The translations under genes and the position numbers were made by a program. The notes under the pieces were generated by a model. That model ran no database searches. It was given only the letters and a program-made list of their open reading frames with translations, and had not been told where the DNA came from. 64,000 bases of DNA from Actibacterium mucosum KCTC 23349 (GTDB taxonomy: Bacteria; Pseudomonadota; Alphaproteobacteria; Rhodobacterales; Rhodobacteraceae): contig NZ_JFKE01000001.1 of the NCBI RefSeq assembly GCF_000647975.1, positions 124,001-188,000 of the forward strand, read 5' to 3'. Below are positions 35,275 through 44,956 of the stretch, piece by piece. Numbering within the stretch: the first letter of the stretch is position 1; each line of letters starts with the position of its first letter.

Positions 35275-36654
35275 TCAGGCCGTGACGCGCGCGGCGCGGT
35301 GGTGCGATTTAGGGCAGGTCACAAACAAGATTGCCGGGTTTTCAAAGCCATTTTTGGCAATTCCATCGGCCAGACCGTCCAATCGCAGTTCGGCCGTTTT
35401 TTGCCCATGGCCACTGGCATCAGCCACCACGGTGACCGTGGTGGTTCCGGGCAGACCCGCAGCAAGCAGTTCGGTCGAAATTCGGTTGGCCTGCGAGACC
35501 CCCATGTAGAAGGCCAGCGTGCTGCCGGGACGTACCAGCGAAGCCAGATCAGGCGCGTCATCCTGCGAACGTGTTGCGGCCGAGGCAAATGTAACTGCAT
35601 CGGTTTGCCCCCGGCTTGTCAGCGGACGACCCAGAGCCGCGGAGGCAGCACTGGCGGCAGTGATCCCGGGCACGATCTCTACCGCGATTCCATCGGCGCG
35701 TGCGGCCTCCATCTCTTCTGTGGCGCGGCCAAAGATCCCCGGATCCCCGGACTTCAGACGCACAACCCTTTGTCCTTGTTTTGCCTCGGCCGTGATCAGC
35801 TGATTGATCCGCTCTTGCGGCCAAGCGGCCAAACCGGGTGTTTTGCCCACATAGACGCGGCGTGCGTCGCGCCGGGCAAGTTCCAGCACATCAGGGTCAA
35901 CCAAACGGTCGTAATAGATCACGTCAGCCTCTTGCAGACGTTCCACGGCGCGTAATGTCAACAAATCACGCGCACCGGGGCCCGCACCGACAAGGGCGAT
36001 GCTGCCAGTTTGATCCGCGCCGAATTCATGGCCCGAAATGGCGGTTTTCAACAACGACGCCGCTTCGCGCTCGGACCCTTTGCGAAAGGCCTGCCATGCT
36101 GGCCCGTCCACCGCCCACCGCCAAAAGGCACGCCGGTTGGCGGCCGGAACCCGCGCTGCAACCGCATCGCGCAAGCGGCCACAAAGCGCTGCAAATCCAC
36201 CCAACTGCGGGTCGAGCATTTGCTCCAAATCGGTTTTGATACGACGCGCCAGAACGGGCGAGGTTCCTTCCGTGCCGATGGCAACGACAACGGGGTCGCG
36301 ATCAACAATCGAGGGCGTGGTCACATCGCACAGCGCCGGTTGGTCCACGACATTCACAACGGCACCGGCCGCTTTGGCCAGGGTGTGCAGCGCGGCGTCC
36401 AGACCGGGGCAGCCCGTGGCAATAAAGACCAACGCGGTGTCCGCAAAACTCTCCACGTTCACTCGGCCCGAAATAGGGCGCGCCCGACCACGTGTTACAA
36501 TCGCCTGCAACTCGTCATCCAGATGTGGCGCAAGAAATTCCAGCTGCGCCTCGGTCTTCAGCATCAGCCGCGCTTTTTGCGCCGCCTGCTCTCCCCCACC
36601 GGCAATAACGACACGACGCCCGGCAAGGCGGTGAAACATCGGAAAGCTCTGCAT
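35275..36654 (-). CDS. cysG: Siroheme synthase CysG (trifunctional)
   Basis: The 459-residue fusion has an N-terminal precorrin-2 dehydrogenase/ferrochelatase part (GRRVVIAGGGEQAAQKARLML, residues 12-32, then VVNVVDQPALCDVTTPS) and a C-terminal SAM-dependent uroporphyrinogen-III methyltransferase (LVGAGPGARDLLTLRA, then VVRLKSGDPGIFGR and PGITAASAASA). It makes siroheme, the cofactor of the NirB nitrite reductase encoded two genes upstream. The gene is last in the nitrate operon, three bases after nasA. Confidence 0.95.
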   Translation of the reverse strand: MQSFPMFHRLAGRRVVIAGGGEQAAQKARLMLKTEAQLEFLAPHLDDELQAIVTRGRARPISGRVNVESFADTALVFIATGCPGLDAALHTLAKAAGAVVNVVDQPALCDVTTPSIVDRDPVVVAIGTEGTSPVLARRIKTDLEQMLDPQLGGFAALCGRLRDAVAARVPAANRRAFWRWAVDGPAWQAFRKGSEREAASLLKTAISGHEFGADQTGSIALVGAGPGARDLLTLRAVERLQEADVIYYDRLVDPDVLELARRDARRVYVGKTPGLAAWPQERINQLITAEAKQGQRVVRLKSGDPGIFGRATEEMEAARADGIAVEIVPGITAASAASAALGRPLTSRGQTDAVTFASAATRSQDDAPDLASLVRPGSTLAFYMGVSQANRISTELLAAGLPGTTTVTVVADASGHGQKTAELRLDGLADGIAKNGFENPAILFVTCPKSHHRAARVTA

Positions 36655-36657
36655 GGG

Positions 36658-39324
36658 TTACTCCGCAGCGTGGGGAATCGTCAGCGTCGACAATAGCGCA
36701 GCCAGTTCGGGACGGCACGAGCCACAATTGGTGCCCGCCTGTAGCGCTTCGCCGATAGCCTCGACACTGGTAAGACCCTGATTGCGGATCGCTAGGGTGA
36801 TCGTGTTCACGCCCACGCCGAAACACGAGCACAATGTCGGCCCCGGATCGGGGCGGCCTGCACCGGGTTGACCGGGCAAAACCAGATCGGCGGAGTCGCC
36901 CAGCGCGCCGGTCAGGAAACTACGGGCAACGGCCACGGGTTGCGGCGCAACAAACAGGGCGGCACGAGTCACGCCATCCAGCACCAGCGCCACGCGGGCC
37001 AGGCCGGCCTCGGCGTCGATCAGAGAAACGGCCTCGGCCTGTGGCAGGTTGAACATCTGGCGGGCGTGGTCTTCCCAATTGGCGGGCGCGCGCAGCCCGG
37101 CCAGCTCCGCACGCCAACCATCACCGGTTCTGGCCAGCGCCCAATAAGCGCAATCGGGGTTTGGCCGCGAGGCAGATACCGCGAAACCGTACCACGTGGC
37201 GTCGAATTTGCGGATCGATACCGCCGCGCCCTTGCTGTCGGGCTGCCCCGAAAACGGATCGGTGTCCTTGGTGGTTAAGCGGCTGACAATTGCCGAGGAC
37301 GCGACCTGATCGGTCCAGTGGATCGGCGCAAAAACCGCGCCCGGTTTAACCTTGGTACTGGGCATGACGCGCAGCAGAACGGGCTGACCGTTCGCCTCGA
37401 TCGTGGCAATATCGGCGGGCCGCAGGTTCAGCCGCGCCATGTCGGCGGGGTGGATTTCCACATAGGGTTCGGCCAGGTGCTGGCTCAGCTTGGGCGCCAT
37501 GCCGGTGCGGCTCATGGTGTGCCAATGGTCGCGCACCCGGCCGGTGTTCAGCCGGAACGGGGCCGCGCCATCACGCATGTCGCGCGGCAAGGCGCCCGAC
37601 ACGGGCAACATGCGCGCCCGGCCGGTATCGGTGAAGAACCCGCCATCGGCAAAGAAGCGCTGCGCCGCGCCGTCGGGGCGCAGCGGCCAGCTGACCGGCG
37701 CCATGGCGTCGAACTGGCTGTCCGAAAGCTCTGCCAGCGGTGTCAGGTCCAGATCTTTGCCGAAATCCACCGACAGCTGCGTCATCGCCGCGTATTCGCG
37801 GAAAATCTCGGCCGGGCTGGCATAGTCAAAGGCGCGCGGCCAGCCCATGCGCCGGCCCACGTCGGACAGCACGTCCCAATCGTGGCGCGCCTGACCGGGC
37901 GGGGGCAGCATGCCGCGCTGACGGCTGATGCGGCGTTCGGAATTGGTGACGGTGCCGTCTTTCTCGGCCCAGCCGGTGGCGGGCAGCCGCACATGCGCCA
38001 GTTTCGCCGTGTCGGTATCGCCGAACATGTCCGAGACCACCACAAAGTCGCAGCCCCGCAAAGCCGCCCGCACATCGCCGGCATCAGGCATGCTGACGGC
38101 GGGATTGGTGCACATGATCCAGATCGCCTTGATCTGGCCATTGCCAACCTTGCGGAACATGTCGACCGCCTTGGCGCCGGGGGCATCGGGAATGGTCGGC
38201 GCATCCCAGAACGTCTTAACCGCCGCGCGGTGCTCGGCGTTTTCGAGGTCCAGATGGCAGGCCAGCATATTGGCCAGACCGCCCACCTCGCGCCCACCCA
38301 TGGCGTTGGGCTGACCGGTCACGCTGAACGGGCCCATGCCGGGGCGGCCGATGCGGCCGGTGGCCAGATGACAGTTCAGAATGGCGTTCACCTTGTCGGT
38401 GCCATTGCGGGCCTGGTTCACGCCTTGGCTATAGATCGTCACCACCTTGCGGGTGCCGGTCCAAAGGCGCAGAAATTCGCTCAGCTTTTCCGGCGACAGG
38501 CCGGTGGCGTCGGCATCGTCCGCGCGCGCCTGTGCCAGCGCGGCGTCAAACCCGTCCACGTGGCGCGCGACGTAATCTGCATCCACCTGCCCGCCATCGG
38601 CCAATGCAACCAACAAGGCATTGAACAAAGCCACATCGCCACCCGGCGCAATATCCAGATGCAGATCGGCCAGGTCCGAGGTCGCGGTGACGCGCGGGTC
38701 AACATTGATCACCTTCATACCCGGCCGGGCCGCCTTGGCCGCCACGATACGCTGAAACAGCACCGGATGACACCACGCCAGGTTCGAGCCAACCAGCACG
38801 ATCAGGTCAGCCTCTTCCAGATCCTCGTACTGGCCCGGCACGGTGTCGGTGCCAAAGGCGCGCTTGTGTCCTGCCACGCTCGAGGCCATGCACAGACGCG
38901 AATTGGTGTCGATATTGGCCGAACCGATGAACCCTTTCATCAGCTTGTTGGCCACGTAATAATCCTCGGTCAGCAACTGACCCGACACGTAAAAGGCCAC
39001 GCTGTCGGGCCCGTGTTCTGCGATGGTCCGGCGGAACCGGTCGGCAACCAGATCAAGCGCGTCGTCCCAACTTGCGGTTCGTTCGCCGATCTGCGGGGCG
39101 AGAAGACGACCCTCGCGCGCGAGGGTCTCGCCGAGCGCCGAGCCCTTGGAACACAAACGCCCCTTGTTGGCCGGGTGGTCCGGATCGCCCTTGATGTCCA
39201 ACCCGCCCCTGCCATCGGGCGTGGCCAGAACCCCGCAGCCCACACCGCAATAGGGGCAGGTGGTGCGGATCGCTGCCGGCGCATCAACCGCCGTCAGCCG
39301 CTGTTGGTCCGCCGCGCCGTCCAT
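36658..39324 (-). CDS. nasA: Assimilatory nitrate reductase catalytic subunit NasA
   Basis: The 888-residue molybdopterin oxidoreductase has an N-terminal [4Fe-4S] site (Cys23, Cys26, Cys30, Cys58 in CPYCGVGC and GRLCSKG), a Mo-bis-MGD domain with NTNSRLCMASSV, a molydopterin-dinucleotide-binding domain from about 590, and a C-terminal BFD-like [2Fe-2S] domain (Cys832, Cys834, Cys867, Cys870). It reduces nitrate to nitrite in the cytoplasm. The extra C-terminal cluster is the electron entry site in this NasA class. Its ATG shares one base with the nirD stop; an upstream reading frame of 44 codons lies inside nirD and is rejected. Confidence 0.95.
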   Translation of the reverse strand: MDGAADQQRLTAVDAPAAIRTTCPYCGVGCGVLATPDGRGGLDIKGDPDHPANKGRLCSKGSALGETLAREGRLLAPQIGERTASWDDALDLVADRFRRTIAEHGPDSVAFYVSGQLLTEDYYVANKLMKGFIGSANIDTNSRLCMASSVAGHKRAFGTDTVPGQYEDLEEADLIVLVGSNLAWCHPVLFQRIVAAKAARPGMKVINVDPRVTATSDLADLHLDIAPGGDVALFNALLVALADGGQVDADYVARHVDGFDAALAQARADDADATGLSPEKLSEFLRLWTGTRKVVTIYSQGVNQARNGTDKVNAILNCHLATGRIGRPGMGPFSVTGQPNAMGGREVGGLANMLACHLDLENAEHRAAVKTFWDAPTIPDAPGAKAVDMFRKVGNGQIKAIWIMCTNPAVSMPDAGDVRAALRGCDFVVVSDMFGDTDTAKLAHVRLPATGWAEKDGTVTNSERRISRQRGMLPPPGQARHDWDVLSDVGRRMGWPRAFDYASPAEIFREYAAMTQLSVDFGKDLDLTPLAELSDSQFDAMAPVSWPLRPDGAAQRFFADGGFFTDTGRARMLPVSGALPRDMRDGAAPFRLNTGRVRDHWHTMSRTGMAPKLSQHLAEPYVEIHPADMARLNLRPADIATIEANGQPVLLRVMPSTKVKPGAVFAPIHWTDQVASSAIVSRLTTKDTDPFSGQPDSKGAAVSIRKFDATWYGFAVSASRPNPDCAYWALARTGDGWRAELAGLRAPANWEDHARQMFNLPQAEAVSLIDAEAGLARVALVLDGVTRAALFVAPQPVAVARSFLTGALGDSADLVLPGQPGAGRPDPGPTLCSCFGVGVNTITLAIRNQGLTSVEAIGEALQAGTNCGSCRPELAALLSTLTIPHAAE

Positions 39325-39656
39325 CACGCGGCCGAGCGGTTGGCCAGAACCGTACCGTCCAGCAGGATGCGGCCGCCTTCGACGCGCGTGGCATAGGTGG
39401 CGATCTGCCCCTCGTCGGCGCCTTGCGCCTGACCGCTTTCCAGGCTGAACACCCAATTGTGCAGCGGGCAGGTCACCGACCGCCCGTGGACGATCCCCTC
39501 GGACAGGGGACCGCCCTTGTGCGGGCAGCGATCGGCGGTGGCGAATACCTCCTCTGTGTCCGTGCGAAACACCGCGACGCAGCCCATGGATGTCTTGACG
39601 ATCCGCGCCCCGCGCAGCGGAATGTCGTCAATCGCGCCAATATCAATCCAGCTCAT
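39324..39656 (-). CDS. nirD: Nitrite reductase small subunit NirD (Rieske type)
   Basis: The 110-residue protein is a Rieske-fold subunit with intact [2Fe-2S] ligands: Cys44 and His46 in CPHKGG, Cys63 and His66 in CPLHNW. Some NirD proteins lack these residues, so the cluster-bearing form is notable. It pairs with NirB for NADH-dependent reduction of nitrite to ammonium. Its ATG overlaps the nirB stop as ATGA, and its stop overlaps the nasA start by one base. Confidence 0.93.
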   Translation of the reverse strand: MSWIDIGAIDDIPLRGARIVKTSMGCVAVFRTDTEEVFATADRCPHKGGPLSEGIVHGRSVTCPLHNWVFSLESGQAQGADEGQIATYATRVEGGRILLDGTVLANRSAA

Positions 39657-42091
39657 TCCGCGGCCTCCAGGGTCAGATCTGCAAGGGGTTGATAGGTTTC
39701 GGCCTTCTTGGCCGCATGTTCGGCCCAGGGGTCGGCGCGATAGACCGATTGCGACAGCTCGAACCGGTCGGCCAGCGCCTTGCGGTTCTCGGCGTCGTCC
39801 ACGATCTGGGCCTTGACCCAGTCCAGGCCCACCTTGTCGACCCATTTGAACACCCGGTCCAGATACTTGGCGTTTTCGCGATAGATCTGCGTCATGGCGC
39901 TGATCATTTCGATGGCTTCGTCCTCGGTGGTGACCTTGGCCAGAACCTCAGTCTCTTTGACCTCCATGCCGGCGGCGCCGGCCACATGGATCTCGTATCC
40001 CGAATCCACGCAGATCACGCCGATATCCTTGCACGTCGCCTCGGCGCAGTTGCGCGGGCAGCCCGACACGGCCAGCTTCAGCTTGTGCGGGGTCCAGCTG
40101 CCCCACAGGTGCTTTTCCAGCTTCACACCCAAACCGGTGCTGTCCTGCGTGCCAAACCGGCAATGATCGGACCCAACACAGGTTTTCACCGTGCGCAGCC
40201 CCTTGGAATAGGCGTGGCCCGAGACCATGCCGGCCTGGTTCAGATCGTACCAGATGCCCGGCAGATCCTCGCCTTTGACACCCAGAAGGTCGATCCGCTG
40301 CCCACCGGTCACCTTCACCGTCGGCACGTTGTACTTGTCGGCCGCATCGGCAATCGCGCGCAGCTCGTCCGGGGTGGTGATCCCACCCCACATGCGCGGC
40401 ACAACGCTGAACGTGCCATCCTTTTGGATGTTGGCGTGTTTGCGTTCGTTCACGAACCGGCTTTGCGGATCGTCCTGATATTCAATAGGCCAATCGGCCA
40501 GCAGGTAATAGTTGATCGCCGGGCGGCACACGTGACAGCCATTGCGGGTTTTCCAACCCAGCTCTTGCCACACGGCCTCCTGGCTTTTCAGCTCTTTCGT
40601 CTTGATCAGGCGGCGCACATCCTCGTGCGTCAGGTCGGTACAGCCGCACATCGGCTTGGCCGTCGGCAATACGAAGCGATCACCCAGCGTGAAGGACAGA
40701 ACCTGTTCCACCAGCCCGGTGCAGGTCCCGCACGAGCCGCTGGCCTTGGTCTGGGCGCGCACATCCTCCAACGTGGTGGCGCCCCCTTCGATCGAGGCCA
40801 CGATGTCTGCCTTGCTTACGCCGTTACAGCCACAGATTTCCGCCTCAGGCGGTAAGGCTGCAACGGCCGCCAAAGGGTCCGCGGCGGCACCCCCCTGATA
40901 AGCCGGACCAAAGATCAGCGTGTCGCGCATCTCGGCGATATCGGTGCCGTCCTTGATATGGCCGTAAAACCAGTTGCCATCGGCCGTGTCGCCATACATC
41001 ACGGCGCCGATGATCTTGTTGTCTTCGATCACCAGGCGTTTGTAGACACCGCGCGCCGGATCGCGAAACACGATGTCCTCGCGCCCTTCACCATCGGCGA
41101 AATCGCCGGCGCTGAACAGGTCGCACCCCGTCACCTTCAGTTTGGTCGACACCTCGCGCTGAACAAAGGCGGCGTCTTCACCCAGCAGGGTTTTGGCCAC
41201 CACCTTGGCCTGATCATAAAGCGGGGCGACAAGGCCAAAAAGCGCGCCGTCATGTTCCACGCATTCGCCCACCGCCAGAATGTTTTCATCCGAGGTCAGC
41301 AGCTGATCATCCACGTGGATCCCGCGCCCCACGGCCAGACCGGCCGCTTGCGCCAGCGCGACGTTGGGGCGGATGCCAACGGCCATCACCAGCAACTCGC
41401 AAGGCAGTTCGGTGCCGTCATCCAGCATCAGCGCGCGCACTTTGCCATCCTGGCCCAAAATCTCTTTCGAGTTAGCGCTGCACATCACGGTGATGCCCTT
41501 GTCGATCAGCGCCTTGCGCAGCAGATACCCCGCGGCCTCGTCCAGCTGGCGTTCCATCAGGTGGCCCATAATGTGCACCACGGTCACGTCGGCCCCGCGC
41601 GCGGCCATGCCAGCAGCAGCCTCGAGGCCCAACAGCCCCCCGCCGATGACAACCACCTTGTTGCCCGCGCCCATACCCATCATGCGTTCGGTATCTTCCA
41701 GATCGCGATAGGCGATCACCCCGTCCAGATCATGGCCCGGCAGCGGGATCATGAACGGGTTCGACCCGGTGCCAAACAGCAGCTTGTCATAGGCCAGAAC
41801 GTCGCCATTTTCGGCCGTCACCGTCTTGGCGGCGCGGTCGATATTAACGACCTTCTCGCCAAACCGCGTGGTTACCTTGTTCTCGGCATACCAGGCGTCG
41901 TCATGGGTGACGATCTCTTCGTATGTCTTTTCACCGGATAGAACCGGCGACAGCATGATGCGATTATAGTTCCCGCGCGGCTCGGCGTTGAACAGGGTGA
42001 TGTCATAAGCGTCGGCGTCGCCCTCGATCAGGTGTTCGATGGCCCGCCCCGAGGCCATGCCGGCCCCGATTACGATCAATTTCTTGGTCAT
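39653..42091 (-). CDS. nirB: NADH-dependent nitrite reductase large subunit NirB
   Basis: About 812 residues. FAD and NADH Rossmann domains (VIGAGMASG at the start and VVIGGGLLGLEAA near 145) are followed by two BFD-like [2Fe-2S] regions (ICGCNGVSKADIV; MCGCTDLTHEDV) and a siroheme/[4Fe-4S] nitrite-sulfite reductase domain with TCVGSDHCRFGTQD and SGCPRNCAEATC. It reduces nitrite to ammonium using siroheme from CysG. The ATG before ACCAAG is preferred over a GTG three codons earlier because AAGGGT then serves as the ribosome site. Confidence 0.96.
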   Translation of the reverse strand: MTKKLIVIGAGMASGRAIEHLIEGDADAYDITLFNAEPRGNYNRIMLSPVLSGEKTYEEIVTHDDAWYAENKVTTRFGEKVVNIDRAAKTVTAENGDVLAYDKLLFGTGSNPFMIPLPGHDLDGVIAYRDLEDTERMMGMGAGNKVVVIGGGLLGLEAAAGMAARGADVTVVHIMGHLMERQLDEAAGYLLRKALIDKGITVMCSANSKEILGQDGKVRALMLDDGTELPCELLVMAVGIRPNVALAQAAGLAVGRGIHVDDQLLTSDENILAVGECVEHDGALFGLVAPLYDQAKVVAKTLLGEDAAFVQREVSTKLKVTGCDLFSAGDFADGEGREDIVFRDPARGVYKRLVIEDNKIIGAVMYGDTADGNWFYGHIKDGTDIAEMRDTLIFGPAYQGGAAADPLAAVAALPPEAEICGCNGVSKADIVASIEGGATTLEDVRAQTKASGSCGTCTGLVEQVLSFTLGDRFVLPTAKPMCGCTDLTHEDVRRLIKTKELKSQEAVWQELGWKTRNGCHVCRPAINYYLLADWPIEYQDDPQSRFVNERKHANIQKDGTFSVVPRMWGGITTPDELRAIADAADKYNVPTVKVTGGQRIDLLGVKGEDLPGIWYDLNQAGMVSGHAYSKGLRTVKTCVGSDHCRFGTQDSTGLGVKLEKHLWGSWTPHKLKLAVSGCPRNCAEATCKDIGVICVDSGYEIHVAGAAGMEVKETEVLAKVTTEDEAIEMISAMTQIYRENAKYLDRVFKWVDKVGLDWVKAQIVDDAENRKALADRFELSQSVYRADPWAEHAAKKAETYQPLADLTLEAAE

Positions 42092-42096
42092 ACCCT

Positions 42097-43788
42097 TCAC
42101 TCCGCCGCAATGGCCTTGGCCGCTTCGGGCTTGGCCTTGGGTTTGGGTTTCGCGCCATGTTCGTATTCCTCGAGGAAATCCAGAACCTGCTGGCGATAGG
42201 TGTAATAGTCGGGATGCTCCAACAGCGCCTTGCGGGTGCGCGGGCGCGGCAGGTCCACGTCAACAATCTTGCCGATGGTGGCCTGCGGGCCGTTGGTCAT
42301 CATCACCACGCGGTCGGCCAAAAGGATGGCCTCGTCCACGTCATGGGTCACGCAGATCGCGGTGACCTTGGTGCGCGACCAGACCTCCATCAGAACCTCT
42401 TGCAGCTCCCACCGGGTCAGGCTGTCCAGCATACCGAACGGTTCGTCCAGCAACAGTAATTTGGGCGACAGGGCAAAGGCCCGCGCGATCCCCACACGCT
42501 GCTGCATGCCGTTCGACATGGAATGCGCCGGACGGTCCATCGCGTCGGCCAGACCCACACGCTCCAGATAATATTCCACCACGTCCTGACGCTCGGCCTG
42601 GCTGGCGCGCGGATACACCTTGTCGACGCCAATCGCGCAGTTCTCGCGCGCGCTCAGCCACGGGAACAGGTTGGGCGACTGGAACACCACAGCGCGTTCG
42701 GGGTCGGCCCCCTCGACATGCCGGCCATCCAGCTTGATCGCCCCTTTCGAGATCTCGTTCAGCCCCGCCGCCATGGTCAGAACCGTTGACTTGCCACAAC
42801 CCGAATGCCCGATCAGGCTGATGAACTCACCCCGGTTGATCTTCAGATCGAAGTCTTCAACCACAGTCAGCGGGCCCTTGGGCGTTGGGTACACCTTGTG
42901 AAGCTGGCTGAAATCGAGGAAGCGTTCGTCAAGCAACCCCTCCTGTGCCTTGGCCACAGCCGTCGGCACCCCGTGGATCGGCGTGACATCGGGCAGCTCT
43001 TTGGTACCCTCAACGCGCGCCTTGATGCCCACATCCATCAGGTAATTCGTCACCTGCATGCGCAGCGACTTGAACGTCTCGTCGGTGTTCATCGCGCCCC
43101 GCTCGCGCGGCCGCGGGATCGTCACCTTGAACTCATCCCCCAACGTGCCATCGGGGTTCAGCGCGATAATGCGGTCGGCCAGCAAAATGGCCTCGTCCAC
43201 GTCATTGGTGATCAGCACACAGGTCTTTTTGTCAGCGTCCCAGATCGCCTCGATCTCGTCGGCCAGATTGGCGCGGGTCAGTGCGTCCAGCGCGGAAAGT
43301 GGCTCGTCCAGCAACAAAACCTCGGGGTCCATCGCCAAGGCACGCGCCACGTTCACCCGCTGGCGCATACCGCCCGACAGCTCCGCCGGACGCCGGGTCG
43401 TGGCGTGGCCCAGCCCCACCATGTTGACGTAATGCGCAACCTTCTCGGCCTTCTCGGCCTTGGACAGGCCGGGGAACATCGTGTCCACCGCCAGCCCCAC
43501 ATTGCCGTTCACCGTCAGCCACGGCATCAACGAGTAGCTTTGAAAGATCACGCCGCGTTCCGGGCCGGGGCCGGTGATCGGCTTACCCTTGAACGTCACG
43601 TCGCCCTTGGTGGGGCTTTCCAGCCCCGCCATTAGGTTGATCAGTGTCGTCTTCCCGGTGCCCGAGAAGCCCAGCAGAACCAGAAACTCGCCCTCTGCCA
43701 CCGCCAGGTTGATGTCTTTCAGAACATCGGTCTTGGCGGTGCCTTCGCCGAAGCTTTTCGAGACGTTTTTGAACTCAAGTACAGACAT
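42097..43788 (-). CDS. Nitrate ABC transporter ATP-binding protein, fused double ATPase (NrtCD-like)
   Basis: The 563-residue product carries two ATPase domains in tandem. Domain 1 (residues 1-250) has Walker A GFSGTGKTT, signature LSGGMRQRVNVAR and Walker B VLLLDEPLSALD. Domain 2 (about 295-540) has GHSGCGKST, a degenerate signature MSNGMQQRVGIAR and LLLLDEPFGMLD. In cyanobacteria NrtC and NrtD are separate and NrtC carries a regulatory binding-protein-like domain; here that domain is absent and the two ATPases are fused. It energises NrtB. The lysine/alanine-rich tail is probably disordered. Confidence 0.9.
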   Translation of the reverse strand: MSVLEFKNVSKSFGEGTAKTDVLKDINLAVAEGEFLVLLGFSGTGKTTLINLMAGLESPTKGDVTFKGKPITGPGPERGVIFQSYSLMPWLTVNGNVGLAVDTMFPGLSKAEKAEKVAHYVNMVGLGHATTRRPAELSGGMRQRVNVARALAMDPEVLLLDEPLSALDALTRANLADEIEAIWDADKKTCVLITNDVDEAILLADRIIALNPDGTLGDEFKVTIPRPRERGAMNTDETFKSLRMQVTNYLMDVGIKARVEGTKELPDVTPIHGVPTAVAKAQEGLLDERFLDFSQLHKVYPTPKGPLTVVEDFDLKINRGEFISLIGHSGCGKSTVLTMAAGLNEISKGAIKLDGRHVEGADPERAVVFQSPNLFPWLSARENCAIGVDKVYPRASQAERQDVVEYYLERVGLADAMDRPAHSMSNGMQQRVGIARAFALSPKLLLLDEPFGMLDSLTRWELQEVLMEVWSRTKVTAICVTHDVDEAILLADRVVMMTNGPQATIGKIVDVDLPRPRTRKALLEHPDYYTYRQQVLDFLEEYEHGAKPKPKAKPEAAKAIAAE

Positions 43789-43794
43789 CTGCGA

Positions 43795-44874
43795 TCACCG
43801 GTTATTCGTGAAGGTGAACATCGACTGGATGGCGTACATCAGACGGTCCAGCAGGAAGCCGATGATCCCGATGGTGAACACCGCCACCATGATCTTGGCC
43901 AGCGAGCTGGACGAGCCGTTCTGGAACTCATCCCACACGAACTTGCCCAAACCGGGGTTCTGCGCCAGCATCTCGGCGGCAATCAGAACCATCCAGCCCA
44001 CGCCCAGGCTCAGGCGCAACCCGGTAAAGATCAGCGGCAGGGCCGAGGGCAGAACCAGCTTGGTGATCTTGGTATAGGTGTTCATTTTCAACACCTTGGA
44101 TACGTTCACCAGGTCCTTGTCGATCGACGCCACACCCAGTGCGGTGTTGATCAATGTCGGCCACAGCGAACATAAGGTCACGGTGATGGCCGAGTTCAGG
44201 AACGACTTGGCAAACAACCCGTCATTGGTGGTGTAAAGCGCTGACACGACCATCGTGACAATCGGCAGCCAGGCCAGGGGAGAAACCGGCTTAAAGATCT
44301 GGATCATCGGGTTGATCGCAGCATTTGCCGTGGGGCTCAGCCCCGCCATAATGCCCAACGGCACCGCGATCACGGTGGCAATCAAGAACCCGAAGAACAC
44401 GGTTTTGATCGAGGTCCAGATCTGCGCGTAATAAGACGGCGCCCCGGTATAGGCTTTCTGCACCGGCTCTTTGCCAGCTGCCACACGGCGCTCGTTCAGT
44501 GTCGCCAGCTTGTCCTCAAAATCGCCCCGCGCCTGGGCTTTCGCGGCGGCATCTTCGTGCAGGTTCACCGCCTGCTCCCAAACCTGCGCAGGCCCCGGCA
44601 CCGCCCCCAGCGATGTCTGAACCGTGGGCGCCAATGTGCCCCACAACGCCAAAAACGCCGCAATCGCCAAAAGCGGCACCCCCAAAAGGCGCCAGATATC
44701 CTTCATCTGCGCGCGCGGGTTGTCGCCGGCGGCAGCCTTCAGAACCGGGGTGACCCAGCTCAGCCCCAGAACCTGGAACCAGGCATCGGCCTTGTTGATA
44801 CGGGTAAACAGCCGGGCACGGCGGGCTTCGCGGGCCTCGTCTGCGCTCAGGGCTTGGGGATCGATCGCGGTCAT
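43795..44874 (-). CDS. nrtB: Nitrate ABC transporter permease NrtB
   Basis: The 359-residue permease of the nitrate/taurine type has an unusually long hydrophilic insertion after the first hydrophobic segment (residues about 105-145, rich in charged residues), then five or six membrane helices and the family loop [24 protein letters not shown] that contacts the ATPase. AGAGGA six bases before ATG sets the start, removing 40 in-frame codons that overlap the nrtA-nrtB gap. It transports nitrate (nitrite) into the cytoplasm with NrtA and the double ATPase. Confidence 0.9.
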   Translation of the reverse strand: MTAIDPQALSADEAREARRARLFTRINKADAWFQVLGLSWVTPVLKAAAGDNPRAQMKDIWRLLGVPLLAIAAFLALWGTLAPTVQTSLGAVPGPAQVWEQAVNLHEDAAAKAQARGDFEDKLATLNERRVAAGKEPVQKAYTGAPSYYAQIWTSIKTVFFGFLIATVIAVPLGIMAGLSPTANAAINPMIQIFKPVSPLAWLPIVTMVVSALYTTNDGLFAKSFLNSAITVTLCSLWPTLINTALGVASIDKDLVNVSKVLKMNTYTKITKLVLPSALPLIFTGLRLSLGVGWMVLIAAEMLAQNPGLGKFVWDEFQNGSSSSLAKIMVAVFTIGIIGFLLDRLMYAIQSMFTFTNNR

Positions 44875-44911
44875 AACATGTCCTCTGCGGGGATTAACGC
44901 TGTGGGAGGGT

Positions 44912-44950
44912 GGGCGGGGCGATGCGCGCAGCGCGAGCGCCGTCCCGCCC
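44912..44950 (-). repeat. Intercistronic GC hairpin between nrtA and nrtB
   Basis: GGGCGGG and CCCGCCC form an outer seven-pair stem, with further GC pairing after a mismatch. It stands just after the nrtA stop, the same position as hairpins after three other binding-protein genes here, and may raise NrtA relative to NrtB. Confidence 0.5.
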
Positions 44951-44956
44951 GAAGGC

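Noticed and set aside
39657-39845. Extended nirD start inside nirB
   Set aside because: The added residues are arginine/glycine-rich shadow of nirB; the ATGA overlap and the normal 110-residue length favour the shorter protein.
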